Source: Microbacterium sp. (GTDB taxonomy: Bacteria; Actinomycetota; Actinomycetes; Actinomycetales; Microbacteriaceae). Taken from it: a stretch of 64,000 bases of DNA. The notes under the pieces are model-generated. The model was not told where the DNA came from, made no database searches, and saw only the letters and a list, made by a program, of their open reading frames with translations. This document shows positions 16,983 through 25,369 of this stretch, in pieces. Location of the stretch: contig QFPM01000007.1 of assembly GCA_003248655.1 (NCBI GenBank), positions 68,128 to 132,127 of the forward strand, in the 5' to 3' direction. Within the stretch, counting starts at the first letter, position 1. Each line of letters starts with the position of its first letter. Both the position numbers and the translations under genes were made by a program.

Positions 16983-17894
16983 TTACTCGGCGGCGTCGGC
17001 CTTCGCCTCGGCTGCGGCCTCGGCGCCTGCGTCATCGGCGGCCGACTCAGTCGCGATCGTCTCGACCTCTGCGACATCGGTGACGATGGGCGTCTCATCG
17101 GCAGCGACCTCGACGGGCGCCTCTTCGACAGCGCCGCCTTGCTCGAGCAGCTCGCGCTCCCAGTCTGCCAGCGGCTCGGCATCCGCCGACTCGTCGGTCG
17201 GCTGGTGGCGCTGGATGAGACCCTCGGCCGCGGCATCCGCGATGATGCGGGTGAGCAGGCCCACCGAACGGATCGCGTCGTCGTTGCCCGGGATCGGGAA
17301 CTGGAACTCGTCGGGGTCGGCGTTCGTGTCGAGGATGCCGATCACGGGGATGCCGAGCTTGCGGGCCTCGTCGATCGCGAGGTGCTCGCGCTTGGCGTCG
17401 ACGACCCAGAGGGCCGACGGCGTCTTCTGCAGGTTGCGGATGCCGCCGAGCGACTTGTGCAGCTTGTCCAGCTCACGACGCTTGAGCAGGAGCTCCTTCT
17501 TCGTGAAGCCCGAGTCGGCGGGGTTGTCGAAGTCGAGCTCCTCGAGCTCCTTCATGCGGGCGAGCCGCTTGCTGACCGTCGAGAAGTTGGTGAGGAGGCC
17601 GCCCAGCCAGCGCTGGTTCACGTAGGGCTGGCCGACGCGGGTCGCCTGCTCGGCGATGACCTCCTGCGCCTGCTTCTTGGTGCCGACGAACAGCACCGTG
17701 CCGCCGTGGGCGACGGTTTCGCGCACGTATTCGTACGCCTTGTCGATGTACCCGAGCGACTGCTGCAGGTCGATGATGTGGATGCCGGAGCGCTCCGTGA
17801 GGATGAAGCGCTTCACCTTCGGGTTCCACCGGCGGGTCTGGTGCCCGAAGTGGACGCCGCTGTCGAGCAGCTGGCGGATCGTGACGACGGCCAT
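16983..17894 (-). CDS. rpsB: 30S ribosomal protein S2
   Basis: Small-subunit protein at the 30S head-body junction. 303 residues from ATG 17894 (MAVVTIRQLLDSGVHFGHQTR); the frame is open further upstream but without homology. Motifs RRWNPKVKRFIL, VNQRWLGGLLTNFSTV and IPVIGILDTNADPDEFQFPIPGNDDAIRS are canonical. The last 60 or so residues are an Ala/Glu/Asp-rich acidic tail (after EPLADWERELLEQGG), normal for actinobacterial S2. AGAAGGAG sits just upstream. First gene of rpsB-tsf. Confidence 0.96.
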   Translation of the reverse strand: MAVVTIRQLLDSGVHFGHQTRRWNPKVKRFILTERSGIHIIDLQQSLGYIDKAYEYVRETVAHGGTVLFVGTKKQAQEVIAEQATRVGQPYVNQRWLGGLLTNFSTVSKRLARMKELEELDFDNPADSGFTKKELLLKRRELDKLHKSLGGIRNLQKTPSALWVVDAKREHLAIDEARKLGIPVIGILDTNADPDEFQFPIPGNDDAIRSVGLLTRIIADAAAEGLIQRHQPTDESADAEPLADWERELLEQGGAVEEAPVEVAADETPIVTDVAEVETIATESAADDAGAEAAAEAKADAAE

Positions 17895-18090
17895 GGCCGT
17901 ACTCCTTCTGTTGGGGTTGTTCGCTCGGTCGGTCGACCGATGCTTCCTGGTGCCCGGCACACACCCGCTCGCCGCTTGCGCGGTGAGACCTCGGGGTGTG
18001 GGTGCCGCGCGGGCGATGTCTGTCGACTCGTCCAACGCTCTGGGCACGCGTAGTCACCCCGACGAGCGGGGTGCGGATGCCAGTGTATCA
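17895..18090 (-). promoter_or_regulatory. rpsB promoter and long leader, possible S2 autoregulatory RNA
   Basis: On the minus strand TACACT (revcomp of 18079-18084 approx.) is a consensus-like -10, leaving a leader of roughly 180 bases before the rpsB ATG. The leader holds a stem of CACACCC (17994-18000) with GGGTGTG (17960-17966) enclosing a smaller CCGC/GCGG hairpin. Structured S2 leaders with autoregulation are known in several phyla; a match to one here is inference. The rest of 18091-18187 holds nothing I can identify. Confidence 0.4.
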
Positions 18091-18187
18091 GGGCACAGCC
18101 TCCTCCCCCGACTCGGATTCCGTCCGATCATCCACAGATCGCCGGTTCCGGCGCCTGCGAGCTGCCGCGGACGGGCACAGTGGAGCG

Positions 18188-18751
18188 ATGATCTCGCTTC
18201 GCTCTCGCCTCGCGCTCGCCGCACGAGCGCTCGCGATCGCTCTCGCGTCGATGACGGCGGCGTCTGCCGCGGGTGCGCCAGGGGACGCGCTCGAGGGATG
18301 GGAATGGCCGGTGTCGCCGGTGCGGATCGTCGAGTCCTACCTTGCGCCCGCGCATCGCTACGGTCCCGGACACCGCGGCATCGATCTCGCGGCACCGCGC
18401 GGAACGGAGGTGACGGCACCCGCCGACGGCATCATCGCGTTCGTGGGGGTCGTGGCGGGGCGACCGGTGCTCACGATCGATCACGGGTCGGGGCTCGTGA
18501 CGACACTCGAGCCGGTGACGGCGAGTGTTCCCGTCGATGCGGCCGTGCACGCCGGGGAGGTCGTCGGAGTGGCGGATGTCGGAGGTCACGCTGCCCTGGA
18601 CACCATCCACTTCGGTGTCCGCAAAGACGGGGAATACATCAACCCGATGTTGCTGCTCGCCGGCATCCCTCGCGCCGTGCTGCTCGCCGGCATCCCTCGC
18701 GCCGTGCTGCTCGCCGGCATCCCTCGCGCCGTGCTGCTGCCCTGTTGTTGA
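18188..18751 (+). CDS. Secreted M23 family peptidase (LytM-like) with repeat tail
   Basis: 187 residues from ATG 18188. A signal peptide (LALAARALAIALASMTAASAAG) is followed by a compact M23 domain: YGPGHRGIDLAAPRGTEVTAPADG carries the first zinc ligands (His and Asp in GHRGIDL), and HFGVRKDGEYINP the last HxG-type histidine. The middle HxH region is represented by TIDHGSG, so activity is likely but not certain. The protein ends in three identical 9-residue units (LLAGIPRAV) from a 27-bp tandem repeat, then LLPCC. Faces rpsB divergently and converges on xerC. Confidence 0.82.
   Translation: MISLRSRLALAARALAIALASMTAASAAGAPGDALEGWEWPVSPVRIVESYLAPAHRYGPGHRGIDLAAPRGTEVTAPADGIIAFVGVVAGRPVLTIDHGSGLVTTLEPVTASVPVDAAVHAGEVVGVADVGGHAALDTIHFGVRKDGEYINPMLLLAGIPRAVLLAGIPRAVLLAGIPRAVLLPCC
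18653..18733 (+). repeat. Three perfect 27-bp tandem repeats inside the M23 gene
   Basis: Units 18653-18679, 18680-18706 and 18707-18733 are identical and in frame, each adding LLAGIPRAV to the C-terminus. Perfect identity means recent expansion by slippage or unequal exchange. Likely to vary in number between strains. Confidence 0.97.
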
Positions 18752-18778
18752 GCGGTCCCTGCGCTGCGGGTGCTGTGA

Positions 18779-19678
18779 TCAGGCCCGCGGGTGCGCGAGC
18801 CGGTACGCGGCGGTGAGCTTCTCGGCCGAGACGTGGGTGTAGATCTGCGTCGTGCCGAGGCTCGCGTGACCGAGCATCTCCTGCACCGTGCGCAGATCGG
18901 CGCCTCCGTCGAGCAGGTGTGTCGCGGCGGAGTGCCGCAGGGCGTGCGGGCCGACCCGCTCCCGCCCGACGGCAGGGGCAAGCACGCGCGACACGACCTC
19001 GTAGGCGGCGCGCGTGCCCAGCCGCGCGCCTCGCGCGCCCAGGAACAGCGCCGGGGTACCGGAGCCACGCGCCACGAGCGCAGGACGCCCGGTCGCGAGA
19101 TACGCGTCGAGCGCGTGGGCCGCCGGGTCTCCGTAGGGCACGATCCGTTCTTTGGATCCTTTGCCGAGCACGCGAATCGTCCGGCGGTGCCGGTCGAGTT
19201 CGTCGAGGTCCGCCCCGCACAGTTCGGCGACGCGCAGTGCCGACGCGTAGAGGAGCTCGAGGATCGCCGCGTCGCGCAGCGCGATGGGGTCGCCGTCGGC
19301 GGCGCGCACCGATGCGGCATCCAGCACGCCATCGACGGCGTCCGCCGTGGCCACCTTCGGGAGGGAACGCCCGCGTTTCGGTGCCACGAGCCGAAGGCTC
19401 GGGTCCGAGGCGATGATGCCGGCGTCGGTCGCCCACGCGAAGAAGCCGCGCGCGGACGCCGTGCGGCGCGCGATCGTCGCCCGGGCATCCCCCCGCTCGC
19501 TCGCCCGCCACAGCCAGGTGCGGAGATGCTCGAGGTCGAGGTCCTCAAGGGAGAGGTCACCGGTCGCGTCGCTCAGGTCGCGGAGGTCCGACGCGTATGC
19601 ACGGACCGTCGCGGGCGAGAGTCGCCGCACGTCGGCGAGATGCGCCAGATAGGCGCTCGCCGCGTCGGACAGTCTCAC
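18779..19678 (-). CDS. xerC: Tyrosine recombinase XerC
   Basis: Site-specific recombinase that resolves chromosome dimers at dif with XerD. 299 residues from GTG 19678 (VRLSDAASAYLAHL). N-terminal SAM-like DNA-binding domain (1-90), then the catalytic domain with Arg149 (SALRVAELCG), Lys173 (LGKGSKERIVPYG), His245/Arg248 (PHALRHSAATH), His271 (LGHASLGTTQIY) and nucleophile Tyr280. All catalytic residues are present. The position between dprA and the rpsB region is the usual actinobacterial xerC locus, so it is not a mobile-element integrase. Confidence 0.93.
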   Translation of the reverse strand: MRLSDAASAYLAHLADVRRLSPATVRAYASDLRDLSDATGDLSLEDLDLEHLRTWLWRASERGDARATIARRTASARGFFAWATDAGIIASDPSLRLVAPKRGRSLPKVATADAVDGVLDAASVRAADGDPIALRDAAILELLYASALRVAELCGADLDELDRHRRTIRVLGKGSKERIVPYGDPAAHALDAYLATGRPALVARGSGTPALFLGARGARLGTRAAYEVVSRVLAPAVGRERVGPHALRHSAATHLLDGGADLRTVQEMLGHASLGTTQIYTHVSAEKLTAAYRLAHPRA

Positions 19679-19718
19679 TCGCCCAGCATGCCTCCCCGGA
19701 CACCGGCGGGCGCCGCGT

Positions 19719-20927
19719 TCACCAGAGTGTCGCCGCCTTCGTGCCCGTGAGCTGCACCCATCCGTCTGCGCGGCGCGCCACGACCCCGTCGAGCTCGAGA
19801 AATCCCAGGAGCGCCGCAACCTCGTCGCCCGCAAACCCCGCGCGGCGCGCGATGTCCTCGGCGCTGCGAGGACTGCGTGCGCTCATCGCGTCGAGCACGC
19901 GCACCCGATCGTCGGTGTACTCGGCCGGGAGGGTGGCTCCGCCATCCGTGTCTGCTCCGATCAGCTCGCACACATCGCGGATGCCTGTGATGCACACGGC
20001 GTCGCCTTCGCGCAGCAATCGGTGGCAGCCCATCGACGAAGCGCTCGTGATCGGGCCGGGAACAGCGCCGACGGGCCGCCCGATCGCCTGTGCGTGATGG
20101 GCGGTGTTGATCGAGCCGCTTCGCCACCCGGCCTCGACCACGATCGTCGCATCGGTGAAAGCCGAGATCAGCCTGTTCCGCGCGAGAAAGCGATGTTTGG
20201 TCGGCGTCGTGCCACACGGCACCTCCGAGATGACCGCGCTGGATGCCGCGATCCGGTCGATGAGCGAACTGTTCCCCACGGGGTATGCCCGATCCAAACC
20301 ACCCGCCATGACCGCGACAGTGTGACCCCCGGCCGAGAGCGCCGCCGCGTGCGCCGCGGCGTCGATCCCGTACGCCGCCCCCGAAAACACCGACACGCCG
20401 ACGGCTGCGGCCTCCGCCGCGAGCTCCGCGGCGACGTGCTCGCCATACGACGACGCGGCACGCGCACCGACGATCGCGATCGCGCGTCCCGGCGGACGCA
20501 CCCGGCGCAGGTCGCCTCGTACCCATAGGCAGATCGGGGCGAACGGTCCGAGGTCGCCAGCACGAGCGGGCCACTGCCCATCGTCGGGCGTGATCAGTCG
20601 CACTCCGCTCCGGCGCGAGAGGTCCAGTGCCCGCTCGACATCGCCGACTCTGGGGCCCCACCGCTTGCGGCCCTGCGCCACCTCCGCGGCCGCGAGTTCC
20701 GCGTGCTCGGTGGCCGCCGCGACGGAGGAGCCCCCGAGCGCGACCTCGAGCGCGCGCACGGCACCGAGCGCGTCGACGAGCGCTCCGGCGACGCGGTCTC
20801 CGGGTTCGACGAGCACCGACCAGATGGCGCGCGCATATGCCGCCAGAAGGTCGTCACCGTCGAGGTCGGGGGCCATGATTCCGAGAGCGCGCCGCGCAGC
20901 GCCGACCGTCAGTGCGACGGAGCTCAT
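19719..20927 (-). CDS. dprA: DNA-processing protein DprA
   Basis: Binds incoming single-stranded DNA and loads RecA during transformation. 402 residues from ATG 20927, overlapping the comM stop (ATGA). N-terminal helical region (1-110), then a Rossmann-like DprA core with AIVGARAASSYGEHVA, GVSVFSGAAYGIDAAAHAAAL, SEVPCGTTPTK and GSINTAHHAQAIGRPVGAVPG, and a C-terminal winged-helix-like domain (SARSPRSAEDIARRAGFAGD). Longer than minimal DprA but normal for actinobacteria. Confidence 0.94.
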   Translation of the reverse strand: MSSVALTVGAARRALGIMAPDLDGDDLLAAYARAIWSVLVEPGDRVAGALVDALGAVRALEVALGGSSVAAATEHAELAAAEVAQGRKRWGPRVGDVERALDLSRRSGVRLITPDDGQWPARAGDLGPFAPICLWVRGDLRRVRPPGRAIAIVGARAASSYGEHVAAELAAEAAAVGVSVFSGAAYGIDAAAHAAALSAGGHTVAVMAGGLDRAYPVGNSSLIDRIAASSAVISEVPCGTTPTKHRFLARNRLISAFTDATIVVEAGWRSGSINTAHHAQAIGRPVGAVPGPITSASSMGCHRLLREGDAVCITGIRDVCELIGADTDGGATLPAEYTDDRVRVLDAMSARSPRSAEDIARRAGFAGDEVAALLGFLELDGVVARRADGWVQLTGTKAATLW

Positions 20928-22465
20928 CTCGCCGCCCCCTGCTTGAGGTACAGCGCCCTCCCGATGTCGGCGACAGCGAGACGGTCTCGCCCGGCTATGT
21001 CCGCATGGGACCACGCGACCCGCAACACGCGGTCGTATCCGCGGAGCGTAAGCGAGCCGCGGTGGAGTGCGGCATCCAGCGGCCGCCGGACGACGGGCTC
21101 GGGCGCGAGAGGCCCCTCGCGAAGCCACGTCCCCGGTACGTCGGCGTTCTTGCGCCAGGGCGTCTCACGCAGGCGCCGCGCCGCGCGCGCCCGGGCTTCG
21201 ACGACCACGCTCCGCGCCTGCGCGGAGGTCACCTGGGTCGAATCCCCCTCGATCAGTCGTGCGACGGCGACACGCTGCAGCGACAGCTCGATGTCGATCC
21301 GGTCGCGCAGCGGTCCGGACAGCTTGCCGAGGTAGCGCCGGATGGCGATCGACGGGCAGCGGCACTCTGCGTGCGGCACCCCGTAGTTGCCGCACGGGCA
21401 CGGGTTCGTCGCGAGGATCAGCTGGAATCTCGCGGGAAACGTCGCGTGGAACCCTGCCCGATGGATCTCGATGCTTCCCGATTCGAGCGGCTGGCGCAGG
21501 GCGTCGAGCGCGTGCCCGCCGAACTCGCCCGCCTCGTCGAGGAACAGCACCCCGCCGCTCGCTCGCGCGATCGCCCCGGGACGGACGGTGCGGCTGCCTC
21601 CGCCGATGAGCGCGGCGACGCTCACCGAGTGGTGCGGCGCCTCGAACGGCGCGACGCGACTGAGGCTCGTGACGGGAAGACCCGCGAGCGATCGGATCGA
21701 CGCGGCCTGCACCGCCGCGTCGTCATCGAGCTCGGGCAGGATGCCGGGGAGTCGCCGCGCGAGCATCGTCTTGCCGGCACCGGGCGGCCCGCTCATCAGC
21801 ACATGGTGACCGCCCGCGGCCGCGAGGATGAGCGCGTCGACGGCATCCCGCTGGCCGATGACCTCGGCGAGGTCACAGTTCTCGGCGGCCCGCGGGTGAT
21901 CATCGCCGGTGGTCAGCGGCACGGGATCCGCGACCGCCTCGTCGTCGTCCAGCGCGAGGCCGTGGCACCGCGCCACGTCGCGAAGAGTGACGGCTCCGCA
22001 CACCTCGACGCCCGGGACGAGCGCGGCCTCTTCCCGATTGGCCCAGGGCACGACCACGCGGCGCCTCCCCGCGCGTGCTGCCGCGGCGACCGCCGGCAGC
22101 ACCCCGGGGACGGGTCGTAGCCGCCCGTCGAGTCCGAGCTCGCCGATGTGGACCGTCTCGCGCAGGGAAACGGAATCCATCGGCGCCTCCGTCGCGATCG
22201 CCGCGATCGCGATCGCCACATCGAGTCCCGTCCCGTGTTTGGGAAGGCTAGCGGGCGAGAGGTTCACTGTGAGCTTGCGTCGACTGAGCGGAAGCGCACT
22301 GTTCGCGCACGCGTTGTGCACCCGCTGATGCGCTTCGCCGATCGCCTTGTCCACCAGCCCGATGATCGTGAACGACGGCGTCTGGTTGGAGATGTCGGCC
22401 TCGACTTCGACGAGGTCGCCCTGGAGACCCGTGAGCGCGACACCCCACGTGCGCCCGACGGTCAC
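20924..22465 (-). CDS. comM: ComM/YifB-family Mg-chelatase-like AAA+ ATPase
   Basis: 513 residues from GTG 22465, which overlaps the yraN stop (GTGA). N-terminal ChlI-type Lon-like domain, Walker A GPPGAGKTMLARRLPGI, Walker B GVLFLDEAGEF and a C-terminal Mg_chelatase_C region with NPCPCGNYG and CRCPSIAIRRY cysteine motifs. ComM is known as a hexameric branch-migration helicase that promotes integration of taken-up DNA. The yraN-comM-dprA-xerC order is conserved in actinobacteria; the rest of the uptake apparatus is not in this window. Confidence 0.94.
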   Translation of the reverse strand: MTVGRTWGVALTGLQGDLVEVEADISNQTPSFTIIGLVDKAIGEAHQRVHNACANSALPLSRRKLTVNLSPASLPKHGTGLDVAIAIAAIATEAPMDSVSLRETVHIGELGLDGRLRPVPGVLPAVAAAARAGRRRVVVPWANREEAALVPGVEVCGAVTLRDVARCHGLALDDDEAVADPVPLTTGDDHPRAAENCDLAEVIGQRDAVDALILAAAGGHHVLMSGPPGAGKTMLARRLPGILPELDDDAAVQAASIRSLAGLPVTSLSRVAPFEAPHHSVSVAALIGGGSRTVRPGAIARASGGVLFLDEAGEFGGHALDALRQPLESGSIEIHRAGFHATFPARFQLILATNPCPCGNYGVPHAECRCPSIAIRRYLGKLSGPLRDRIDIELSLQRVAVARLIEGDSTQVTSAQARSVVVEARARAARRLRETPWRKNADVPGTWLREGPLAPEPVVRRPLDAALHRGSLTLRGYDRVLRVAWSHADIAGRDRLAVADIGRALYLKQGAAR

Positions 22466-22824
22466 CGGAGGTCCTCGAGGTGCTCGAGTACCGCCGTCGC
22501 GGGGTCTTCACCGGTGATGCCGATCACGTCCAGGCGCAGCGTGCGTCGTCGCGCAGCGTCCGGGTGCGCGACGATCCAGGCGCAGGCGACCCGCCACAGC
22601 CGATCCCTCTTGCGACGGTCGATCGCCGCGAACGGATGGCCGAACCACTCCGTGCGCCTGGTCTTCACCTCGACGACCACGAGGTCGCTGCCGCGCGCCG
22701 CGACGATGTCGAGCTCCCCCGCGCGGCATCGCCAGTTGCGGTCGAGCACCTCGTAACCCTGTGCGGTCAGATGCTCTGCCGCCCGCTCCTCACCCGCTCG
22801 TCCGCGGTCATCCTTCGCTGCCAT
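22462..22824 (-). CDS. yraN: YraN/UPF0102 family nuclease-like protein
   Basis: 120 residues. The restriction-endonuclease-like core is intact: GRAGEERAAEHLTAQGYEVL, NWRCRAGELDIVAARGSDLVVVEVKTRR. The ELD and EVK residues fit the metal-binding D/E-xK pattern of this fold. In vivo role is unsettled in the family; the constant link to comM-dprA suggests DNA handling. The 102 bases between it and the DUF2469 gene hold no recognisable feature. Confidence 0.92.
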   Translation of the reverse strand: MAAKDDRGRAGEERAAEHLTAQGYEVLDRNWRCRAGELDIVAARGSDLVVVEVKTRRTEWFGHPFAAIDRRKRDRLWRVACAWIVAHPDAARRRTLRLDVIGITGEDPATAVLEHLEDLR

Positions 22825-22926
22825 GCTGGCATCGTGCCCGCTCGCACGCGGCGATGGACGCGAGAACAGCGCATCCGTGGACAGATCGGGAAATCAGCCG
22901 ACTGTGGAGGAGGCGATGCCCGAGAC

Positions 22927-23250
22927 TCAGTTGTCGAGCGAGAGCTCCTCGGGAAGCTGGAAATCACGGCGTTGCAGCTCTTCGACGTTGACGTCTTTAA
23001 AGGTGAGCACCCGGACCGACTTCACGAAGCGATCAGCGCGGTAGATGTCCCACACCCAGACATCCGTCATCGAGATCTCGAAGTAGAAGTCGTGCTCGGT
23101 GTCGCGCCGAACAACGTTCACATCGTTCGCGAGATAGAACCGCCGCTCGGTCTCGATGACGTACTGGAACTGCGAGACGACGTCTCGATACTCCTTGTAC
23201 AGGGCCAGTTCGAGTTCGCGGTCGTAATCCTCGAAGACTTCGTCATCCAT
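22927..23250 (-). CDS. DUF2469 family protein
   Basis: 107 residues, acidic (MDDEVFEDYDRELELALYKE), highly conserved in actinobacteria between rnhB and yraN. The body carries YVIETERRFYLANDVNVV and DVWVWDIYRADRFVKSV. No catalytic signature is visible and no function is established. A TAGACT hexamer nine bases before the ATG could be its -10, giving an almost leaderless mRNA. Confidence 0.9.
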   Translation of the reverse strand: MDDEVFEDYDRELELALYKEYRDVVSQFQYVIETERRFYLANDVNVVRRDTEHDFYFEISMTDVWVWDIYRADRFVKSVRVLTFKDVNVEELQRRDFQLPEELSLDN

Positions 23251-23273
23251 GGTGGATCCAGTCTAGGCGTGCG

Positions 23274-23933
23274 TCAGAACAGCGTCGGCGCATCGGCGAT
23301 CGCCCAGGAGGCTCGGTGGTGCTCACTCAACCCCACCGAACGGATCGCGTCACGGTGCTCGAGACTCGCGTAGCCCTTGTTGCGTGCCCACTGGTAGACC
23401 GGGAATCCATCGTGGAGACGTACCATGAGCTCATCGCGCGCGACCTTCGCGAGGACGGATGCCGCGGCCGCAGACGCGCAGTCGCGGTCGGCCTTGACGA
23501 TGGGCTGGACGCGAAGACCGGTGCCGCCGGCGGGCGTGATGTAGTCGTGGTTGCCGTCGAGGATGACGATGGCATCCTCGGGGACGATCCCCGCAGCCCG
23601 GAGCCCCGCGATGGCCCGGAGCGCCGCCAGGCCCAGCGCGCGGATGATCCCCACGTCGTCGATCTCCGACGCCGACGCCCAGCCGACCGAGGATGCCTCG
23701 ACCCAGGCGGCCGCCCGTTCGGCGACCGCCGGACGATGATGCTCAGCCACGAGCTTCGAGTCCCGCAGCCCCTCGGGCACGCGGCGCCGTGCGCGCCCGG
23801 CATCCACTGCCACGGCGCCGACCGCGACGGGACCGGCGAGGGCGCCCCGGCCGACCTCGTCGCAGGCGATGACGAGAGCGTGCTCCCGCAGGAGCCGCCG
23901 CTCGACCGTGAGCCTCGGCGTGGCGACTGTCAT
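23274..23933 (-). CDS. rnhB: Ribonuclease HII
   Basis: Removes ribonucleotides and RNA from RNA-DNA hybrids. 219 residues from ATG 23933, overlapping the lepB stop (ATGA). Active-site acids in VIACDEVGRGALAGPV (Asp-Glu-x-Gly-Arg-Gly motif), VILDGNHDY and KADRDCASAAAASVLAKVAR are all present. Length is typical. Confidence 0.95.
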   Translation of the reverse strand: MTVATPRLTVERRLLREHALVIACDEVGRGALAGPVAVGAVAVDAGRARRRVPEGLRDSKLVAEHHRPAVAERAAAWVEASSVGWASASEIDDVGIIRALGLAALRAIAGLRAAGIVPEDAIVILDGNHDYITPAGGTGLRVQPIVKADRDCASAAAASVLAKVARDELMVRLHDGFPVYQWARNKGYASLEHRDAIRSVGLSEHHRASWAIADAPTLF

Positions 23934-24682
23934 CCGCTCTCGCCGTCGGGGACACCGTCGAAGACGGCGTGGTGCGTGTCGATCGGACCCAGCCTGTTGA
24001 ACGGCCAGGTGATGAGGAAGGCGCGCCCCACGACGTTGTCGATCGGCACGAACCCCTTCGACGGTTGCTCCATGTTGTACCGCGAGTCCTTCGAGTGATC
24101 GCGATTGTCGCCGAGGACCCACAGCGAGCCCTCCGGCACCGTGATGTCGTAGGGCACCACGGCGGGAGCGCTCTGCCCTTCGGCGAGGTCCAGGTAGGGC
24201 GTCTCGTCGATCGGCGTGCCGTTGACGGTGACCTGACCGAGCGCGTTGCAACAGACGACATGGTCGCCGGGCAACCCGATCACGCGCTTGATCAGGTGAT
24301 CGTCACTGTCGGGTGCGGAGATCCCGACGAGTGAGGTCAGCCAGACCCACGCTTCGACGATGGCGGGCCGATCAGGCGTCGGCGTGACCGGCAGCCATCC
24401 GCCCGGATCACGGAAGACGACGACATCGCCTCGCTCGTAGCCGGTAAAGCGCGGCGTCAGCTCGTCGACGAGGATCCGGTCCTTGATGAGGAGCGTCTGC
24501 TCCATCGACCCGGAGGGGATGTAGAACGAGCGCACGAGGAACGTCTTGATGACGAACGAGATCACCACCGCGACGACGACGATCACCAGGATGTCGCGCA
24601 GCAGAAGCCAGAATCCGCGGCGCTTGCGCGGTCGAGCGGGGGCCGGGGTGGGTTCGACGGCCGCCACGTTCTCGGAGGTCAT
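23930..24682 (-). CDS. lepB: Signal peptidase I
   Basis: Cleaves signal peptides of Sec- and Tat-exported proteins on the outer face of the membrane. 250 residues from ATG 24682, with GGGGAAGA upstream. A cytoplasmic tail rich in Pro/Arg (1-22), one membrane anchor (LVIVVVAVVISFVIKTFLV), catalytic Ser in FYIPSGSMEQTL, catalytic Lys in LIKRVIGLPGD, and box E GDNRDHSKDSR. A Cys-Cys pair (HVVCCN) follows box D. Overlaps rnhB by four bases. Confidence 0.95.
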   Translation of the reverse strand: MTSENVAAVEPTPAPARPRKRRGFWLLLRDILVIVVVAVVISFVIKTFLVRSFYIPSGSMEQTLLIKDRILVDELTPRFTGYERGDVVVFRDPGGWLPVTPTPDRPAIVEAWVWLTSLVGISAPDSDDHLIKRVIGLPGDHVVCCNALGQVTVNGTPIDETPYLDLAEGQSAPAVVPYDITVPEGSLWVLGDNRDHSKDSRYNMEQPSKGFVPIDNVVGRAFLITWPFNRLGPIDTHHAVFDGVPDGESG

Positions 24683-24783
24683 TCTTCCCCTTCTCCGCCG
24701 CTCGCCGCCGCTCGGCTCGCGCCCATCAAGGGTCGCACATCGCGGCGCCACTGGCGTACCGCGCGCGGCCATGTCGTGAGACG

Positions 24784-24822
24784 CGAAGACCCCGGACGGC
24801 GGTCGCCGTCCCGGGGTCTTCG
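24784..24822 (-). terminator. Hairpin terminator after rplS
   Basis: Long GC-rich stem (about 17 pairs with one bulged base) between 24784-24800 and 24805-24822, lying 20-60 bases after the rplS stop at 24843. It ends in CTTCG rather than a clear T-run. Separates rplS from lepB. Confidence 0.7.
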
Positions 24823-24842
24823 AACGTCGAAAGACGAACGCG

Positions 24843-25190
24843 TCAGTTGTCGCGCTTCTCCTTGATCTTGGCCTTCTTGCCGCGGAGCTCGCGCAGGTAG
24901 TAGAGCTTCGCACGGCGGACGTCACCACGGGTGACGACCTCGATGTGGTCGATCACGGGCGAGTGCACCGGGAAGGTACGTTCCACGCCCACCTGGAAGC
25001 TGATCTTGCGGACCGTGAAGGTCTCGCGCACGCCATCGCCGGAACGGCCGATGACGACGCCCTGGAACACCTGGACGCGCGAGCGCGCGCCTTCGGTGAT
25101 GTTCACGTGCACCTTGACGGTGTCACCGGGGCCGAAAACGGGAATGTCGTTGCGGAGCGATGCCGCGTCGACGGAGTCGAGGATCTGCAT
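24843..25190 (-). CDS. rplS: 50S ribosomal protein L19
   Basis: 115 residues from ATG 25190. Canonical sequence: MQILDSVDAASLRNDIPVFG, GDTVKVHVNITEGARSRVQV, FQGVVIGRSGDGVRETFTVR, and LYYLRELRGKKAKIKEKRDN at the end. L19 sits at the subunit interface. Monocistronic: own promoter at 25318-25346 and a terminator at 24784-24822. Confidence 0.96.
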   Translation of the reverse strand: MQILDSVDAASLRNDIPVFGPGDTVKVHVNITEGARSRVQVFQGVVIGRSGDGVRETFTVRKISFQVGVERTFPVHSPVIDHIEVVTRGDVRRAKLYYLRELRGKKAKIKEKRDN

Positions 25191-25317
25191 GATCGTGTCT
25201 TCCTGCGACCGCCACCGGTCGATCGCGAGATGGGATGAAAAGGATGTCGTGTGCCCGGGCGTCGCGATGCGACGCCGTGCTCCCCTGTGGCAGAGCCTGA
25301 TCAGGGCACAAACATCC

Positions 25318-25346
25318 ATTCTGCCACGGATGCCGTCGCCCGCCAA
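25318..25346 (-). promoter_or_regulatory. rplS promoter and leader
   Basis: On the minus strand TTGGCG (25341-25346) and CAGAAT (25318-25323) are spaced by 17 bases, a good vegetative promoter. The transcript would have a leader of about 120 bases containing a perfect GGCGTCGC/GCGACGCC hairpin at 25258-25276, possibly an L19 regulatory leader. Confidence 0.6.
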
Positions 25347-25369
25347 AACGGGTCAGGCCGATCAGCGGG

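Noticed and set aside
18653..18733. Short CRISPR-like array
   Set aside because: The three units are directly adjacent with no spacers, in frame within a peptidase gene, so this is a tandem coding repeat.
18779..19678. Mobile-element integrase
   Set aside because: The tyrosine recombinase sits in the conserved comM-dprA-xerC locus and has the XerC sequence pattern; no element borders are nearby.
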